Source: SIG299 sp964544055
GTDB taxonomy: Bacteria; Bacillota; Clostridia; Lachnospirales; Lachnospiraceae
Length of the DNA: 55,625 nucleotides
Direction of reading: 5' to 3'
Assembly: GCA_964544055.1 (NCBI GenBank)
Contig: CAZJAA010000021.1
Span: forward strand, 1 to 55,625
Below the pieces are notes generated by a model. That model was not told the DNA's origin, searched no databases, and was given only the letters and a program-made list of their open reading frames with translations. Shown here in pieces: positions 14,467 to 22,376 of the stretch. Made by a program: the position numbers and the translations under genes. Position 1 is the stretch's first letter. The number at the start of each line of letters is the position of its first letter.

Positions 14467-14509
14467 CAAAAACACAGGATACAGACAAAATCTGCATCCT
14501 GTGTTTTTT
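14467..14509. terminator. Bidirectional terminator between convergent genes
   Basis: AAAACACAGGAT and ATCCTGTGTTTT form a 12-bp stem with a 15-nt loop. A T-run follows on both strands (plus: TTTTTTATA; minus: TTTTTGC). It serves the plus-strand HExxH gene and the minus-strand EF-hand gene. Confidence 0.9.
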
Positions 14510-14530
14510 ATATGTGGTGGAACAACAACT

Positions 14531-15730
14531 CTAAATTGTCAGGTCAATATGCTGTATCGTTCCGGCACCACCGCTTTCTTTTAAGAACACTCCGGTACTG
14601 CGGATGACTCCGTTTGTGTTGTGGTTTTCTTCATTTTTTAAGGAAAACTCTGTGGATGCCTTGCCAAGGTAAATGGCACCAACATCTGCATCCTTTAAAG
14701 AAATCATAACCTTTTCGCCTTTGTCATCAAGCGTCCAGATGGACAAATCGTTAAAAATAGCATCATTTTCATCAATCCAGCCGTTGCCGTCTTCGTCATA
14801 GGCGGCCAGATCCTTAAACCCATCTCCGGACGTTGTGCCAAACAATTCGCTGCCGTCGTTAATTTTACCGTCTTTATTTTTATCCAGTGCCAGAAAACCA
14901 CTGCCCTGTCCGGTAAACGAGATTTCTTCCTCTGTGCCGTCTGCATTTAAGTCAAACAAAAACTTCTGGTCGCTGATTTGACCGACATTGCCTTCCAGAT
15001 TGAGAACCAGCGGGTCTACACAGACGTAATCCTCCATCGTCAATGAATCATATTTTTCACAAAAAGCCCTGGACATTTCCACTTCCACATTAAAAGAAAT
15101 TTCTCTGCCGTCCTGTGTTTTTACACAGCCCTGGGACTGATATGCCGTATGCTCCATTTCCGTATAGAACGAGGACTGTACCGTTACCCGTTTAAAAGTC
15201 ATCACTCGAGGCTCGGCACTGCCCGAACCGGAAATTGAAATGGTATTGCCGGCACCTGCCAGATTCATTGCAGTACCAAAAGTAAGACTCTGCGATGATG
15301 CGGTACTTTTTTTCAGTTCTGCAATTTTCTGCTCTATACCAGCCGCCACGTCTATGCTGTCCTTTAAGCCCAGACGGCGGTTCTGCATCTTGCGGAGCAT
15401 GGCAAGAATGCGCTTTAACGTTTCTAACTGAATATCTTCCTTGGACTGAACCGTTGGAACTTCCTGACTGCGTGTTTTTTCTGCTTCTGACATAGCCATG
15501 GCAAGATTTTTCACGTTCTGCTTTTCCTGTTCCTCCAACTGCTCTTTTTCCTTACGTTTCTGTCCTTCTTTATAATCCTTCAGCTGTTCCACATAGCTTT
15601 TTGATTCTTCCGAAAATTCCAGTGTTGCCGCCTTTTCGGACGAAACAAGCATCTGTGCTGTGTGTGCTTCCAGATGCGTGTAAGAAGAGCGTTCCGACTT
15701 CATCATTACATTACTGCTTTCAATTTTCAT
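14531..15730 (-). CDS. EF-hand-like calcium-binding protein, probable flagellar-regulon member
   Basis: The 399-aa product has no signal peptide. The N-terminal 130 residues are charged and coiled-coil-like (EQLKDYKEGQKRKEKEQLEE). The C-terminal half has several Asp/Asn-rich calcium loops: DLNADGTEEE, DKNKDGKINDGSELFG and DEDGNGWIDENDAIFNDL, matching a domain common in cytoplasmic or secreted Firmicute proteins of unknown role. The start at 15730 follows GGGAGGTTCGT. A sigma-28 promoter of consensus quality lies 76 bp upstream, so it is very likely transcribed with the motility genes. A structural or exported flagellar accessory, or a calcium sensor for motility, are open possibilities. Confidence is good for the gene and low for the function. 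Confidence 0.75.
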   Translation of the reverse strand: MKIESSNVMMKSERSSYTHLEAHTAQMLVSSEKAATLEFSEESKSYVEQLKDYKEGQKRKEKEQLEEQEKQNVKNLAMAMSEAEKTRSQEVPTVQSKEDIQLETLKRILAMLRKMQNRRLGLKDSIDVAAGIEQKIAELKKSTASSQSLTFGTAMNLAGAGNTISISGSGSAEPRVMTFKRVTVQSSFYTEMEHTAYQSQGCVKTQDGREISFNVEVEMSRAFCEKYDSLTMEDYVCVDPLVLNLEGNVGQISDQKFLFDLNADGTEEEISFTGQGSGFLALDKNKDGKINDGSELFGTTSGDGFKDLAAYDEDGNGWIDENDAIFNDLSIWTLDDKGEKVMISLKDADVGAIYLGKASTEFSLKNEENHNTNGVIRSTGVFLKESGGAGTIQHIDLTI

Positions 15731-15805
15731 ACGAACCTCCCTGTTTTTCATTCGATTGCCGGACAATTCCTTTTTTCCGGCAGCAGAACTATTCCTACAT
15801 CTTGT

Positions 15806-15832
15806 TTATCGGCAGACAGAACCCTTTGTTTA
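15806..15832 (-). promoter_or_regulatory. Sigma-28 (SigD/FliA) promoter of the EF-hand gene
   Basis: The minus strand reads TAAA, exactly 15 bp, GCCGATAA, an exact match to the B. subtilis SigD consensus (TAAA-N15-GCCGATAW). This is the best sigma-28 box in the window although the gene lies 16 kb from the flagellar block. Confidence 0.88.
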
Positions 15833-15841
15833 ACAGCAAAT

Positions 15842-15900
15842 TTTAAAAAAAATCTTAAGAAGTCCCACGAAAATTCGAAAGACTTTCTTAAGATTTTTCC
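15842..15900 (-). terminator. Terminator of the pfkA-MATE unit
   Basis: On the minus strand AAAAATCTTAAGAAAGTC pairs with GACTTCTTAAGATTTTT (one bulge) around an AT-rich loop, followed by a T8 run. It begins right after the MATE stop. Confidence 0.85.
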
Positions 15901-15905
15901 TTTCA

Positions 15906-17249
15906 TTACATATAATGATACTTTTTCCGCTTTGCCACCAGAAAGACAGCACTAATCACCACAGCCATAAACTCTGCAACTACAATGGAAATCCAGACAC
16001 CTTCGATTCCCCATAGTGCCAGGAACACCAGCACCGCCACCAGCTGAAATACTAGTGTCCGCAGAAAAGAAATAATGGCAGAGGTAATGCCATCATTTAA
16101 GGCAGTGAAAAAGCCGGAACCAAAAATTGCAAAGCCCATAAACAAAAAGGCAAGAGAGAAAATCCGGAAGCCATATACGGTAAGCTCCATCAGTTCTGCG
16201 TCATAGCCGACAAAAATTCCGGCAAGCGTTGAGGCAAGCAGTTCTGCAGCAATTACCATAACAATGCCAAACATACCAATCATGCACAGGCTCTTTTTCA
16301 GTAGTCCTTTCAGTTCTGCATGATTTCCGGCTCCGTCATGGTAGCCGATGACCGGTGCTGTGCCAATGGAATACCCGATAAATGTCGCCGAGAAAATCAT
16401 GCTGACATACATCATGACACCGTATGCCGCCACACCGTTTTCTCCGGCATATTTTAAAAGCTGCATATTATAAAGCATTCCCACCAGGTTCATCGATATA
16501 TTGCTCATAAACTCCGAAGAACCGTTTGTGCAGGCACGAAGCACTGCCTTTCCGTCAAAACGTGTTTTTCCAAGTCTTAAAATACTGCTGTTTTTGCAAC
16601 CAAAATAGAACAGTGGGATAACACCGCCTACCACCTGACTGGCTGCCGTTGCCACTGCTGCACCGGCAAGCTTGTATTCCTGCGGTAACAAAGTGACAAG
16701 CACAGCATCTAATATCATATTTGTCATGCCGGCAGACACCGTAACCACCAGACCAAGATGCGGCTTCTCCGCCGTTACAAAAAACGACTGAAACAGCATT
16801 TGAAGGACGTTAAACGGCAATGCACACAAAATAATGCAGGCATACTGTGACGCATAGGCAAGCATTTCCCCTTCTGCTCCAAGAAGTGTCGCAATCGGTT
16901 TGATAAAGACAATTCCAAACACGGCAAATACAATACCAAGGACAAAAGAGAGATAAACAAACAACGAAAAATAGCGGTTTGCCTTTTCTGCCTTTTTTTC
17001 ACCAAAGGTCTTTGCCACAAGTGCAGAACCACCGGTACCAAACATAAAGCCTACGGTAGACAAAATCATCAGAAACGGCATAATCAGATTGATTGCCGCA
17101 AACGGTGTTTTTCCTGCATAGTTTGATACAAAAAAGCCATCAACCACACCATAAATCGAAGTAAAAATCATCATTCCAATGGATGGCAGGGTAAAACGGA
17201 GCAATCGCCGGTAAGTGAAATGATCCGATAATTGAATTTTTTCTTTCAA
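15906..17249 (-). CDS. MATE family efflux transporter
   Basis: The 447-aa product has about 12 hydrophobic helices and the MATE layout: LLRFTLPSIGMMIFTSIYGVVD at the start (with the typical LPSI and D), FMFGTGGSALVAKTFGEKK in helix 2-3, and a repeated half after residue 230. Members export cationic drugs or other solutes with Na+ or H+. The start is TTG at 17249, preceded by AAGAGG; no in-frame ATG is closer to the conserved N terminus. It follows pfkA by 31 bp and is probably cotranscribed, then ends in a strong terminator. The substrate cannot be told. Confidence 0.9.
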   Translation of the reverse strand: MKEKIQLSDHFTYRRLLRFTLPSIGMMIFTSIYGVVDGFFVSNYAGKTPFAAINLIMPFLMILSTVGFMFGTGGSALVAKTFGEKKAEKANRYFSLFVYLSFVLGIVFAVFGIVFIKPIATLLGAEGEMLAYASQYACIILCALPFNVLQMLFQSFFVTAEKPHLGLVVTVSAGMTNMILDAVLVTLLPQEYKLAGAAVATAASQVVGGVIPLFYFGCKNSSILRLGKTRFDGKAVLRACTNGSSEFMSNISMNLVGMLYNMQLLKYAGENGVAAYGVMMYVSMIFSATFIGYSIGTAPVIGYHDGAGNHAELKGLLKKSLCMIGMFGIVMVIAAELLASTLAGIFVGYDAELMELTVYGFRIFSLAFLFMGFAIFGSGFFTALNDGITSAIISFLRTLVFQLVAVLVFLALWGIEGVWISIVVAEFMAVVISAVFLVAKRKKYHYM

Positions 17250-17280
17250 AACTTTTTCCTCTTACTTTAATAAGAAATTT

Positions 17281-18270
17281 TTATCTGGAAAGCTTCTTGG
17301 ACATATTTACCAGGAACTCGTCCGGTGACTTTGTCATGTTTAATGCTTCTTCAATATCGTAATCGATAAATTCACCATGCTTATAAGCAACCACACGGTT
17401 TGACTTTCCTGCGCAGAGAAGCTCTACTGCTTTGGCACCCATGGCAGATGCATACACACGATCCTTGGCTGTTGGGCTGCCGCCACGCTGGATGTGACCG
17501 ATAATGGTAGCTCGCGTTTCTACACCGGTTGCTGCTTCAATTCTCTTGGCGAGTCCATAAGAATCACCAACGCCTTCGGCATTGATAATAATGTGATGTG
17601 TCTTACCAACCTTTTTGCGCTCAATAATGTTTTTGATGATAGCGTCTTCATCATTATCATATAACTCCGGAAGAAGAATATTTTCTGCACCGTTGGCAAT
17701 ACCGCACCAGAGAGCAATATAGCCGGCATGACGACCCATTACTTCAATAATGCTGCAACGCTCATGGGAAGTGGATGTATCACGAACCTTGTCAATAGCT
17801 TCCATGGCAGTGTTTACTGCGGTATCAAAGCCAATGGTATATTCTGTACATGCAATGTCAAGGTCAATGGTTCCCGGAACACCAATGGTATTAATGCCGC
17901 GCTCATATAACTTTCTGGCACCCTGGAAGGAACCGTCTCCACCAATTACTACCAGTCCATCAATTCCATGCTTTTTACAAATATAAGCACCCCTGTCCTG
18001 ACCTTCCTTTGTCATAAATTCCGGACAACGTGCGGTAAACAGCATTGTTCCGCCACGCTGGATAATATCAGAAACGCTCTTTGCATCCATGTCAAAAATA
18101 TCTTCATCCAGCAAACCGGAGTATCCTCTGCGGATTCCTTTCACCCTTAAACCATTTGCTAGCGCAGTACGAACCACCGCACGGATGGCAGCGTTCATGC
18201 CCGGTGCATCTCCGCCACTGCTTAATATACCTATTGTCTCAACTTTTTTACTTTTTACTGCCTTTGCCAT
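17281..18270 (-). CDS. pfkA: ATP-dependent 6-phosphofructokinase
   Basis: PfkA phosphorylates fructose 6-phosphate to the 1,6-bisphosphate, the committed step of glycolysis. The 329-aa product has GILSSGGDAPGMNAAIRA at the N terminus (ATP phosphate loop), IGGDGSFQGA near residue 108 (Gly after Asp marks ATP rather than pyrophosphate use), the catalytic PGTIDLDIACTEYTIGFDT, and EVMGRHAGYIAL. The catalytic loop differs from the common TIDND: Asn is replaced by Leu, while both aspartates are kept. The ATG at 18270 follows GAGGAGGATAAGAAA. A clear sigma-A promoter lies upstream and MATE follows. Confidence 0.96.
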   Translation of the reverse strand: MAKAVKSKKVETIGILSSGGDAPGMNAAIRAVVRTALANGLRVKGIRRGYSGLLDEDIFDMDAKSVSDIIQRGGTMLFTARCPEFMTKEGQDRGAYICKKHGIDGLVVIGGDGSFQGARKLYERGINTIGVPGTIDLDIACTEYTIGFDTAVNTAMEAIDKVRDTSTSHERCSIIEVMGRHAGYIALWCGIANGAENILLPELYDNDEDAIIKNIIERKKVGKTHHIIINAEGVGDSYGLAKRIEAATGVETRATIIGHIQRGGSPTAKDRVYASAMGAKAVELLCAGKSNRVVAYKHGEFIDYDIEEALNMTKSPDEFLVNMSKKLSR

Positions 18271-18385
18271 TTTCTTATCCTCCTCGTTTTCCGAAAGAAA
18301 TCAAACATCCCGAATACCGGGGAATGCTTCCTTACTTTAACTCTTCTTATCTATTTGTTAAATCATAAACAAACCCATGTCCACT

Positions 18386-18414
18386 ATTCTAATCCATTTG
18401 CGTCTGTTTTTCAA
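18386..18414 (-). promoter_or_regulatory. Sigma-A promoter of pfkA
   Basis: The minus strand reads TTGAAA, 17 bp, TAGAAT. It begins 10 bp past the dnaE stop and would give a leader of about 110 nt before pfkA. Confidence 0.75.
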
Positions 18415-18423
18415 TAGCCAATC

Positions 18424-21400
18424 CTATCTTTTTTTATCTACGACCTTTATCTGCTCTTCTCCGTATTCCTTTCGCAGTTTTTCCAGCAATTCAGCCGAAA
18501 TATCCACATTCCTGTTTTGAGGCAGACGCTTTACGGCACGTTCCTGTTCCAGATAGATGACAACCTCCTGTTTTCCATCACTGCCGGACAGCAGTTCATA
18601 CAATTTTTGCTCTTTTTCCAGGTAATCCTCTTTTTTAGGAAAACGAATCCAGAGTTCCCGCGGCAAGCCATCCAAAGAACAGATTCCCGTACATATCAGC
18701 TTGGCTGCTTTGTCCTCTTCCGCAGAAACACGCCCTTTCACAAGCACCTTGGCATCCTCCGCAAGAAAACTTCTGTACTTTTCATAATCCCTTGGAAAAA
18801 CGATAATTTCCACGGTTCCAAGCAAATCCTCCAACGTCAGAAATGCCATGGTGGAATTTGTTTTGGTCGTTTTTCTGGTAATTCCGGAAATCATACCGCC
18901 CAACGTTACCATCTCACCGTCTTTGGCTTTTACTTCTCCGGTTTCGTCATCCAGCTGAAACGCAAGCGTGTCTGCCGTTGTGTTTTTTTTCAGCAGCGAA
19001 ACGTATGCCTCCAGCGGATGTCCGCTTAAGTATACGCCCAGCACTTCTTTTTCCATCGTAAGAAGCTCTTCCTTGGAATATTCTCCTACGTTTGGCAGGC
19101 GGATTTCAAAGTCCTGCTTTTCCTCATCTGTGGCAAAATCAAACAGACTCATCTGCCCGGTAAAGCTTTTTTTGCGCTCCTGTGTCACATCCTCCATGAC
19201 GCCGACATACACCTGCATCAGCTGTTTTCTTGTACCAAACTCACGGTCAAACGCACCTGCTTTGATAAAGCTTTCCACGGTACGTTTGTTTACTTCTTTG
19301 CCGGAAAGACGATCCACAAAATTTTTAAGTCCTGTAAATCTTCCGTTTTCTTCCCGTTCTGCTACCAGTGCTTCAATCACTGGTTTGCCCACACCCTTAA
19401 TGGCAGAAAGTCCATAACGGATATGATTGCCGGAAACAGAAAAGCCCATCTCTCCTTCGTTGACATCCGGCGGCAGTATCTCAATGCCCATCTGACGGCA
19501 GGAATAAATATATTCCGTTACTTTTCCCGGATTATCCACAACAGAGGTCATCAATGCCGCCATAAATTCTACGGGATAATAGTATTTCAACCACGCTGTC
19601 CGATAAGAAACGACTGCATAGCAGGCGGCATGCGCCTTATTAAAGGCATACTTTGCAAAGTCCGTCATTTCATCGAAAATCTTATTGCCAATTTCTTCGG
19701 AAATGCCGTTGGCAATGCAGCCCTTTACGCCTTCTGCTTCGTTGCCGTAAACAAAGTTTTTGCGCTCCTTTGCCATGACATCTGCTTTTTTCTTTGACAT
19801 GGCGCGGCGCACCAGATCACTTCTGCCATAGCTGTAGCCGGCAAGCTCACGGACAATCTGCATTACCTGTTCCTGGTAGACAATACAGCCGTGTGTTGTT
19901 TTTAAAATCGGTTCCAGCTCCGGGCAGTCATAGACGATGCTTTCCGGATTCTGCTTGCCCTTGATATACTTTGGAATAAAATCCATTGGTCCCGGACGGT
20001 ACAGGGAAATCCCTGCAATCACATCCTCCAGGTTTTCCGGCTTCAGTTCTTTCATGAAGTTCTTCATGCCGGTGCTTTCCAGCTGAAACACACCGTCACA
20101 TTTTCCACTGCCAATCATTTCATAAATGTTCGGATCGTCATAATCAATGTTGTTTAAATCAATTTTTTCACTCTCCGAGCGATTTTTATTTATCAGATTT
20201 TCCGCATCCTTAATTACCGTCAGGGTACGCAGACCCAAAAAGTCCATTTTTAAGAGTCCCAGTTCTTCTAAGGTAGTCATGGTAAACTGGGTTGTAATCG
20301 CATCATTGGCACCTCTTGACAATGGCACATAGACATCTGCCGGTGCATTGGAAATAACTACTCCGGCGGCGTGCATGGAGGTGTTGCGCGGCAATCCTTC
20401 AAGACGCTTTGCCATATCAACTAAATAGGTTATTTTTTTATCACTTTCATACAGCGTCCGAAATTCCTTACTGCTTTTCAGTGCCTTTTCGATGGTAATG
20501 CCAAGCTCCATCGGAATCATCTTTGCCACCTGATCACACAGGGCATATGGGTAGTCGAGGGCACGGCCCACATCACGGATGACACCACGCGCCGCCATCG
20601 TACCGAAAGTAACAATCTGCACCACACGGTCTTTTCCGTACTTTTCCACAACATAGTCGATAACCTCCTGCCGGCGTTCAAAGCAGAAGTCGATATCAAA
20701 GTCGGGCATGGAAACACGCTCCGGATTTAAAAAACGTTCAAAGAGCAGCTGGTAGCGAATCGGATCGATGTCGGTTATGCCAAGAGCATATGCTGCAATA
20801 CTTGCTGCACCGCTGCCTCGTCCCGGTCCGACCGGAATGCCGTGATCCTTGGCATATTTAATGAAATCCCATACGATTAAATAATAATCGTCAAAGCCCA
20901 TTTTATGAATAATTCCAAGCTCATATTCCAGACGTGCCTGAAGCTCCTCGGTCACAACCGGATAACGCTTTTTCATCCCTTCTGCGCAAAGATGCTGCAG
21001 ATAGGTCCAGGCATCATATCCTTGCGGTACCTCATAGTGCGGCAGCTTATAATGGCCAAATTCAATCGTTACGTTACAACGTTCCGCAATTTTGTGGGTA
21101 TTTTCCAGTGCTTCTTTCGCATACGGAAACAAGTGCTCCATTTCTTCCGGAGATTTCAGGTAGAACTGACCGCCTTCATAGCGCATACGGTCTTCATCCT
21201 GCACTTTTTTCTGTGTCTGAATACACAAAAGAATATCATGTGCCTCCACATCCGTATCATAAATATAATGCACATCATTTGTCGCTACGAGTTCAATTCC
21301 GGTTTCCTGGTGCATCCGCATCAGGAAAGCATTTACGGTCTGCTGCTCAGAAATTCCATGGTCCTGCAGCTCCAGAAAGAAATTTCCCTTTCCGAAAATT

Positions 21401-21891
21401 TCTTCCAGACGCAGTGCCGCAGCTTTTCCTTCTTCGTAAAAGCTGCGTTTTAAATACATTGCCACTTCACCTGCCAGACAGGCAGACAACGCAATAATTC
21501 CCTCGTGGTATTCCTTTAATACTTCATAATCCACGCGGGGTTTATAATAATAACCTTCGGTAAATCCTTTGGAAACAATTTTCATCAGGTTGGAGTAGCC
21601 GGTATCATTTTCTGCCAGAAGAACCAGATGATAATAACGTTCATCCGTTACACCGCCTTCTTTTAGGAAACGGGAGCCGGGAGCCACATAAACCTCACAG
21701 CCAAGAATCGGACGGATGCTTTCACGTTTGCAGGCACGATAAAAATCAATTACACCATACATGACTCCATGGTCTGTGATTGCAAGGCTGTCCATTCCCA
21801 GTTCTTTTGCCCTTGCAACAATTTCATTGATTTTGGCAGAACCATCTAACAGACTATATTCTGTATGCACATGTAAGTGTGTAAAATTCAT
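18424..21891 (-). CDS. dnaE: DNA polymerase III alpha subunit (DnaE)
   Basis: DnaE-type replicative polymerase, cytoplasmic; in Firmicutes it extends primers before PolC takes over. The 1155-aa product has the PHP domain at the N terminus (HLHVHTEYSLLDG, with metal-ligand histidines), the palm with catalytic PDFDIDF near residue 400, GPGRGSGAAS, the helix-hairpin-helix region (ISAIKGVG) and a C-terminal OB domain (VTLGGMISGITRKTTK). The start is the ATG at 21891 after GGAATGGAGAG; an 11-codon upstream extension lies in the leader repeat. It lies downstream of the crh-like gene after a terminator and upstream of pfkA. Confidence 0.97.
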   Translation of the reverse strand: MNFTHLHVHTEYSLLDGSAKINEIVARAKELGMDSLAITDHGVMYGVIDFYRACKRESIRPILGCEVYVAPGSRFLKEGGVTDERYYHLVLLAENDTGYSNLMKIVSKGFTEGYYYKPRVDYEVLKEYHEGIIALSACLAGEVAMYLKRSFYEEGKAAALRLEEIFGKGNFFLELQDHGISEQQTVNAFLMRMHQETGIELVATNDVHYIYDTDVEAHDILLCIQTQKKVQDEDRMRYEGGQFYLKSPEEMEHLFPYAKEALENTHKIAERCNVTIEFGHYKLPHYEVPQGYDAWTYLQHLCAEGMKKRYPVVTEELQARLEYELGIIHKMGFDDYYLIVWDFIKYAKDHGIPVGPGRGSGAASIAAYALGITDIDPIRYQLLFERFLNPERVSMPDFDIDFCFERRQEVIDYVVEKYGKDRVVQIVTFGTMAARGVIRDVGRALDYPYALCDQVAKMIPMELGITIEKALKSSKEFRTLYESDKKITYLVDMAKRLEGLPRNTSMHAAGVVISNAPADVYVPLSRGANDAITTQFTMTTLEELGLLKMDFLGLRTLTVIKDAENLINKNRSESEKIDLNNIDYDDPNIYEMIGSGKCDGVFQLESTGMKNFMKELKPENLEDVIAGISLYRPGPMDFIPKYIKGKQNPESIVYDCPELEPILKTTHGCIVYQEQVMQIVRELAGYSYGRSDLVRRAMSKKKADVMAKERKNFVYGNEAEGVKGCIANGISEEIGNKIFDEMTDFAKYAFNKAHAACYAVVSYRTAWLKYYYPVEFMAALMTSVVDNPGKVTEYIYSCRQMGIEILPPDVNEGEMGFSVSGNHIRYGLSAIKGVGKPVIEALVAEREENGRFTGLKNFVDRLSGKEVNKRTVESFIKAGAFDREFGTRKQLMQVYVGVMEDVTQERKKSFTGQMSLFDFATDEEKQDFEIRLPNVGEYSKEELLTMEKEVLGVYLSGHPLEAYVSLLKKNTTADTLAFQLDDETGEVKAKDGEMVTLGGMISGITRKTTKTNSTMAFLTLEDLLGTVEIIVFPRDYEKYRSFLAEDAKVLVKGRVSAEEDKAAKLICTGICSLDGLPRELWIRFPKKEDYLEKEQKLYELLSGSDGKQEVVIYLEQERAVKRLPQNRNVDISAELLEKLRKEYGEEQIKVVDKKR

Positions 21892-22000
21892 GTTACTCTC
21901 CATTCCGAGAACGTTCTTCTTCATTTTTGGAAGAACACCGGAAATTCACGCCGTCGGTTTCTGGTGTCGCATCAGGGCTCGTTTGTGACGTTCTCAGCAC
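21892..22000 (-). repeat. Interspersed leader element before dnaE
   Basis: On the minus strand it contains CCTGATGCGACACCAGAAA, GCGTGAATTTCCGGTG, TTCTTCCAAAAATGAAGAAG and GAACGTTCTCGGAATGGAG before the dnaE ATG. The order and several blocks match the leader of the GT2 gene (33407-33515). The final GGAATGGAG is the ribosome binding site. Confidence 0.7.
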
Positions 22001-22034
22001 AAAGACCCAACCTTCTTCGTTATTTACGCTTTTT

Positions 22035-22048
22035 TGTAAGCGCTTTCT
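22035..22048 (-). promoter_or_regulatory. Candidate cre (CcpA-binding) site
   Basis: The minus strand reads AGAAAGCGCTTACA, which differs from the cre consensus TGWNANCGNTNWCA only at the first base. It lies between the crh-like terminator and the dnaE leader. One 14-bp near-match can occur by chance, so this is tentative. Confidence 0.4.
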
Positions 22049-22051
22049 TTT

Positions 22052-22098
22052 CGTGAAAAAACCTTCCGGAAATCCTTATGAACTCCCCGGAAGGTTCT
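22052..22098 (-). terminator. Terminator of the ftsH-to-crh operon
   Basis: On the minus strand AACCTTCCGG pairs with CCGGAAGGTT around a 17-nt loop and is followed by a T-run (TTTTTTCACG). It begins 9 bp after the stop of the HPr-like gene. Confidence 0.9.
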
Positions 22099-22106
22099 AA
22101 TTTTCA

Positions 22107-22358
22107 TTATGCTTCTAAAAACTGTTCTAACTCTTTCAGAGCAGCCTCTTCATCCGGGCCGTCTACCGTGACGGTTGCTTTTGTTCCGGCAGAGAAATTT
22201 AAAATCATTACGCCCATAATGCTCTTTGCATTGGTGCGTTTTTCTGCCTGATCGACATAAACGCTGCTGTCAAATTTGCTCGCAAGCTGTACCAGCATTG
22301 CTGCAGGACTTGCATCCATCCTAGTAAAGTCCTTCATTACCAGTTCCTTTGTTACCAT
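22107..22358 (-). CDS. Crh-like HPr homologue with Asp15
   Basis: The 83-aa product is a full-length HPr-fold protein. The regulatory Ser46 region is intact (NAKSIMGVM), so HPr kinase, encoded four genes upstream in the same run, could phosphorylate it. The active-site loop, normally GLHARPA, reads RMDASPA: position 15 is Asp instead of the phosphorylatable His, and Arg17 is Ser. It therefore cannot carry PEP-derived phosphate, and resembles Bacillus Crh, which has Gln15. The location right after whiA also matches crh in B. subtilis. It may act as a CcpA co-regulator or bind other targets; Asp15 might mimic a phosphorylated state. A separate true ptsH should exist elsewhere. The ATG at 22358 follows TTGGAGGATTGTC. 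Confidence 0.9.
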   Translation of the reverse strand: MVTKELVMKDFTRMDASPAAMLVQLASKFDSSVYVDQAEKRTNAKSIMGVMILNFSAGTKATVTVDGPDEEAALKELEQFLEA

Positions 22359-22376
22359 GACAATCCTCCAAATCTT

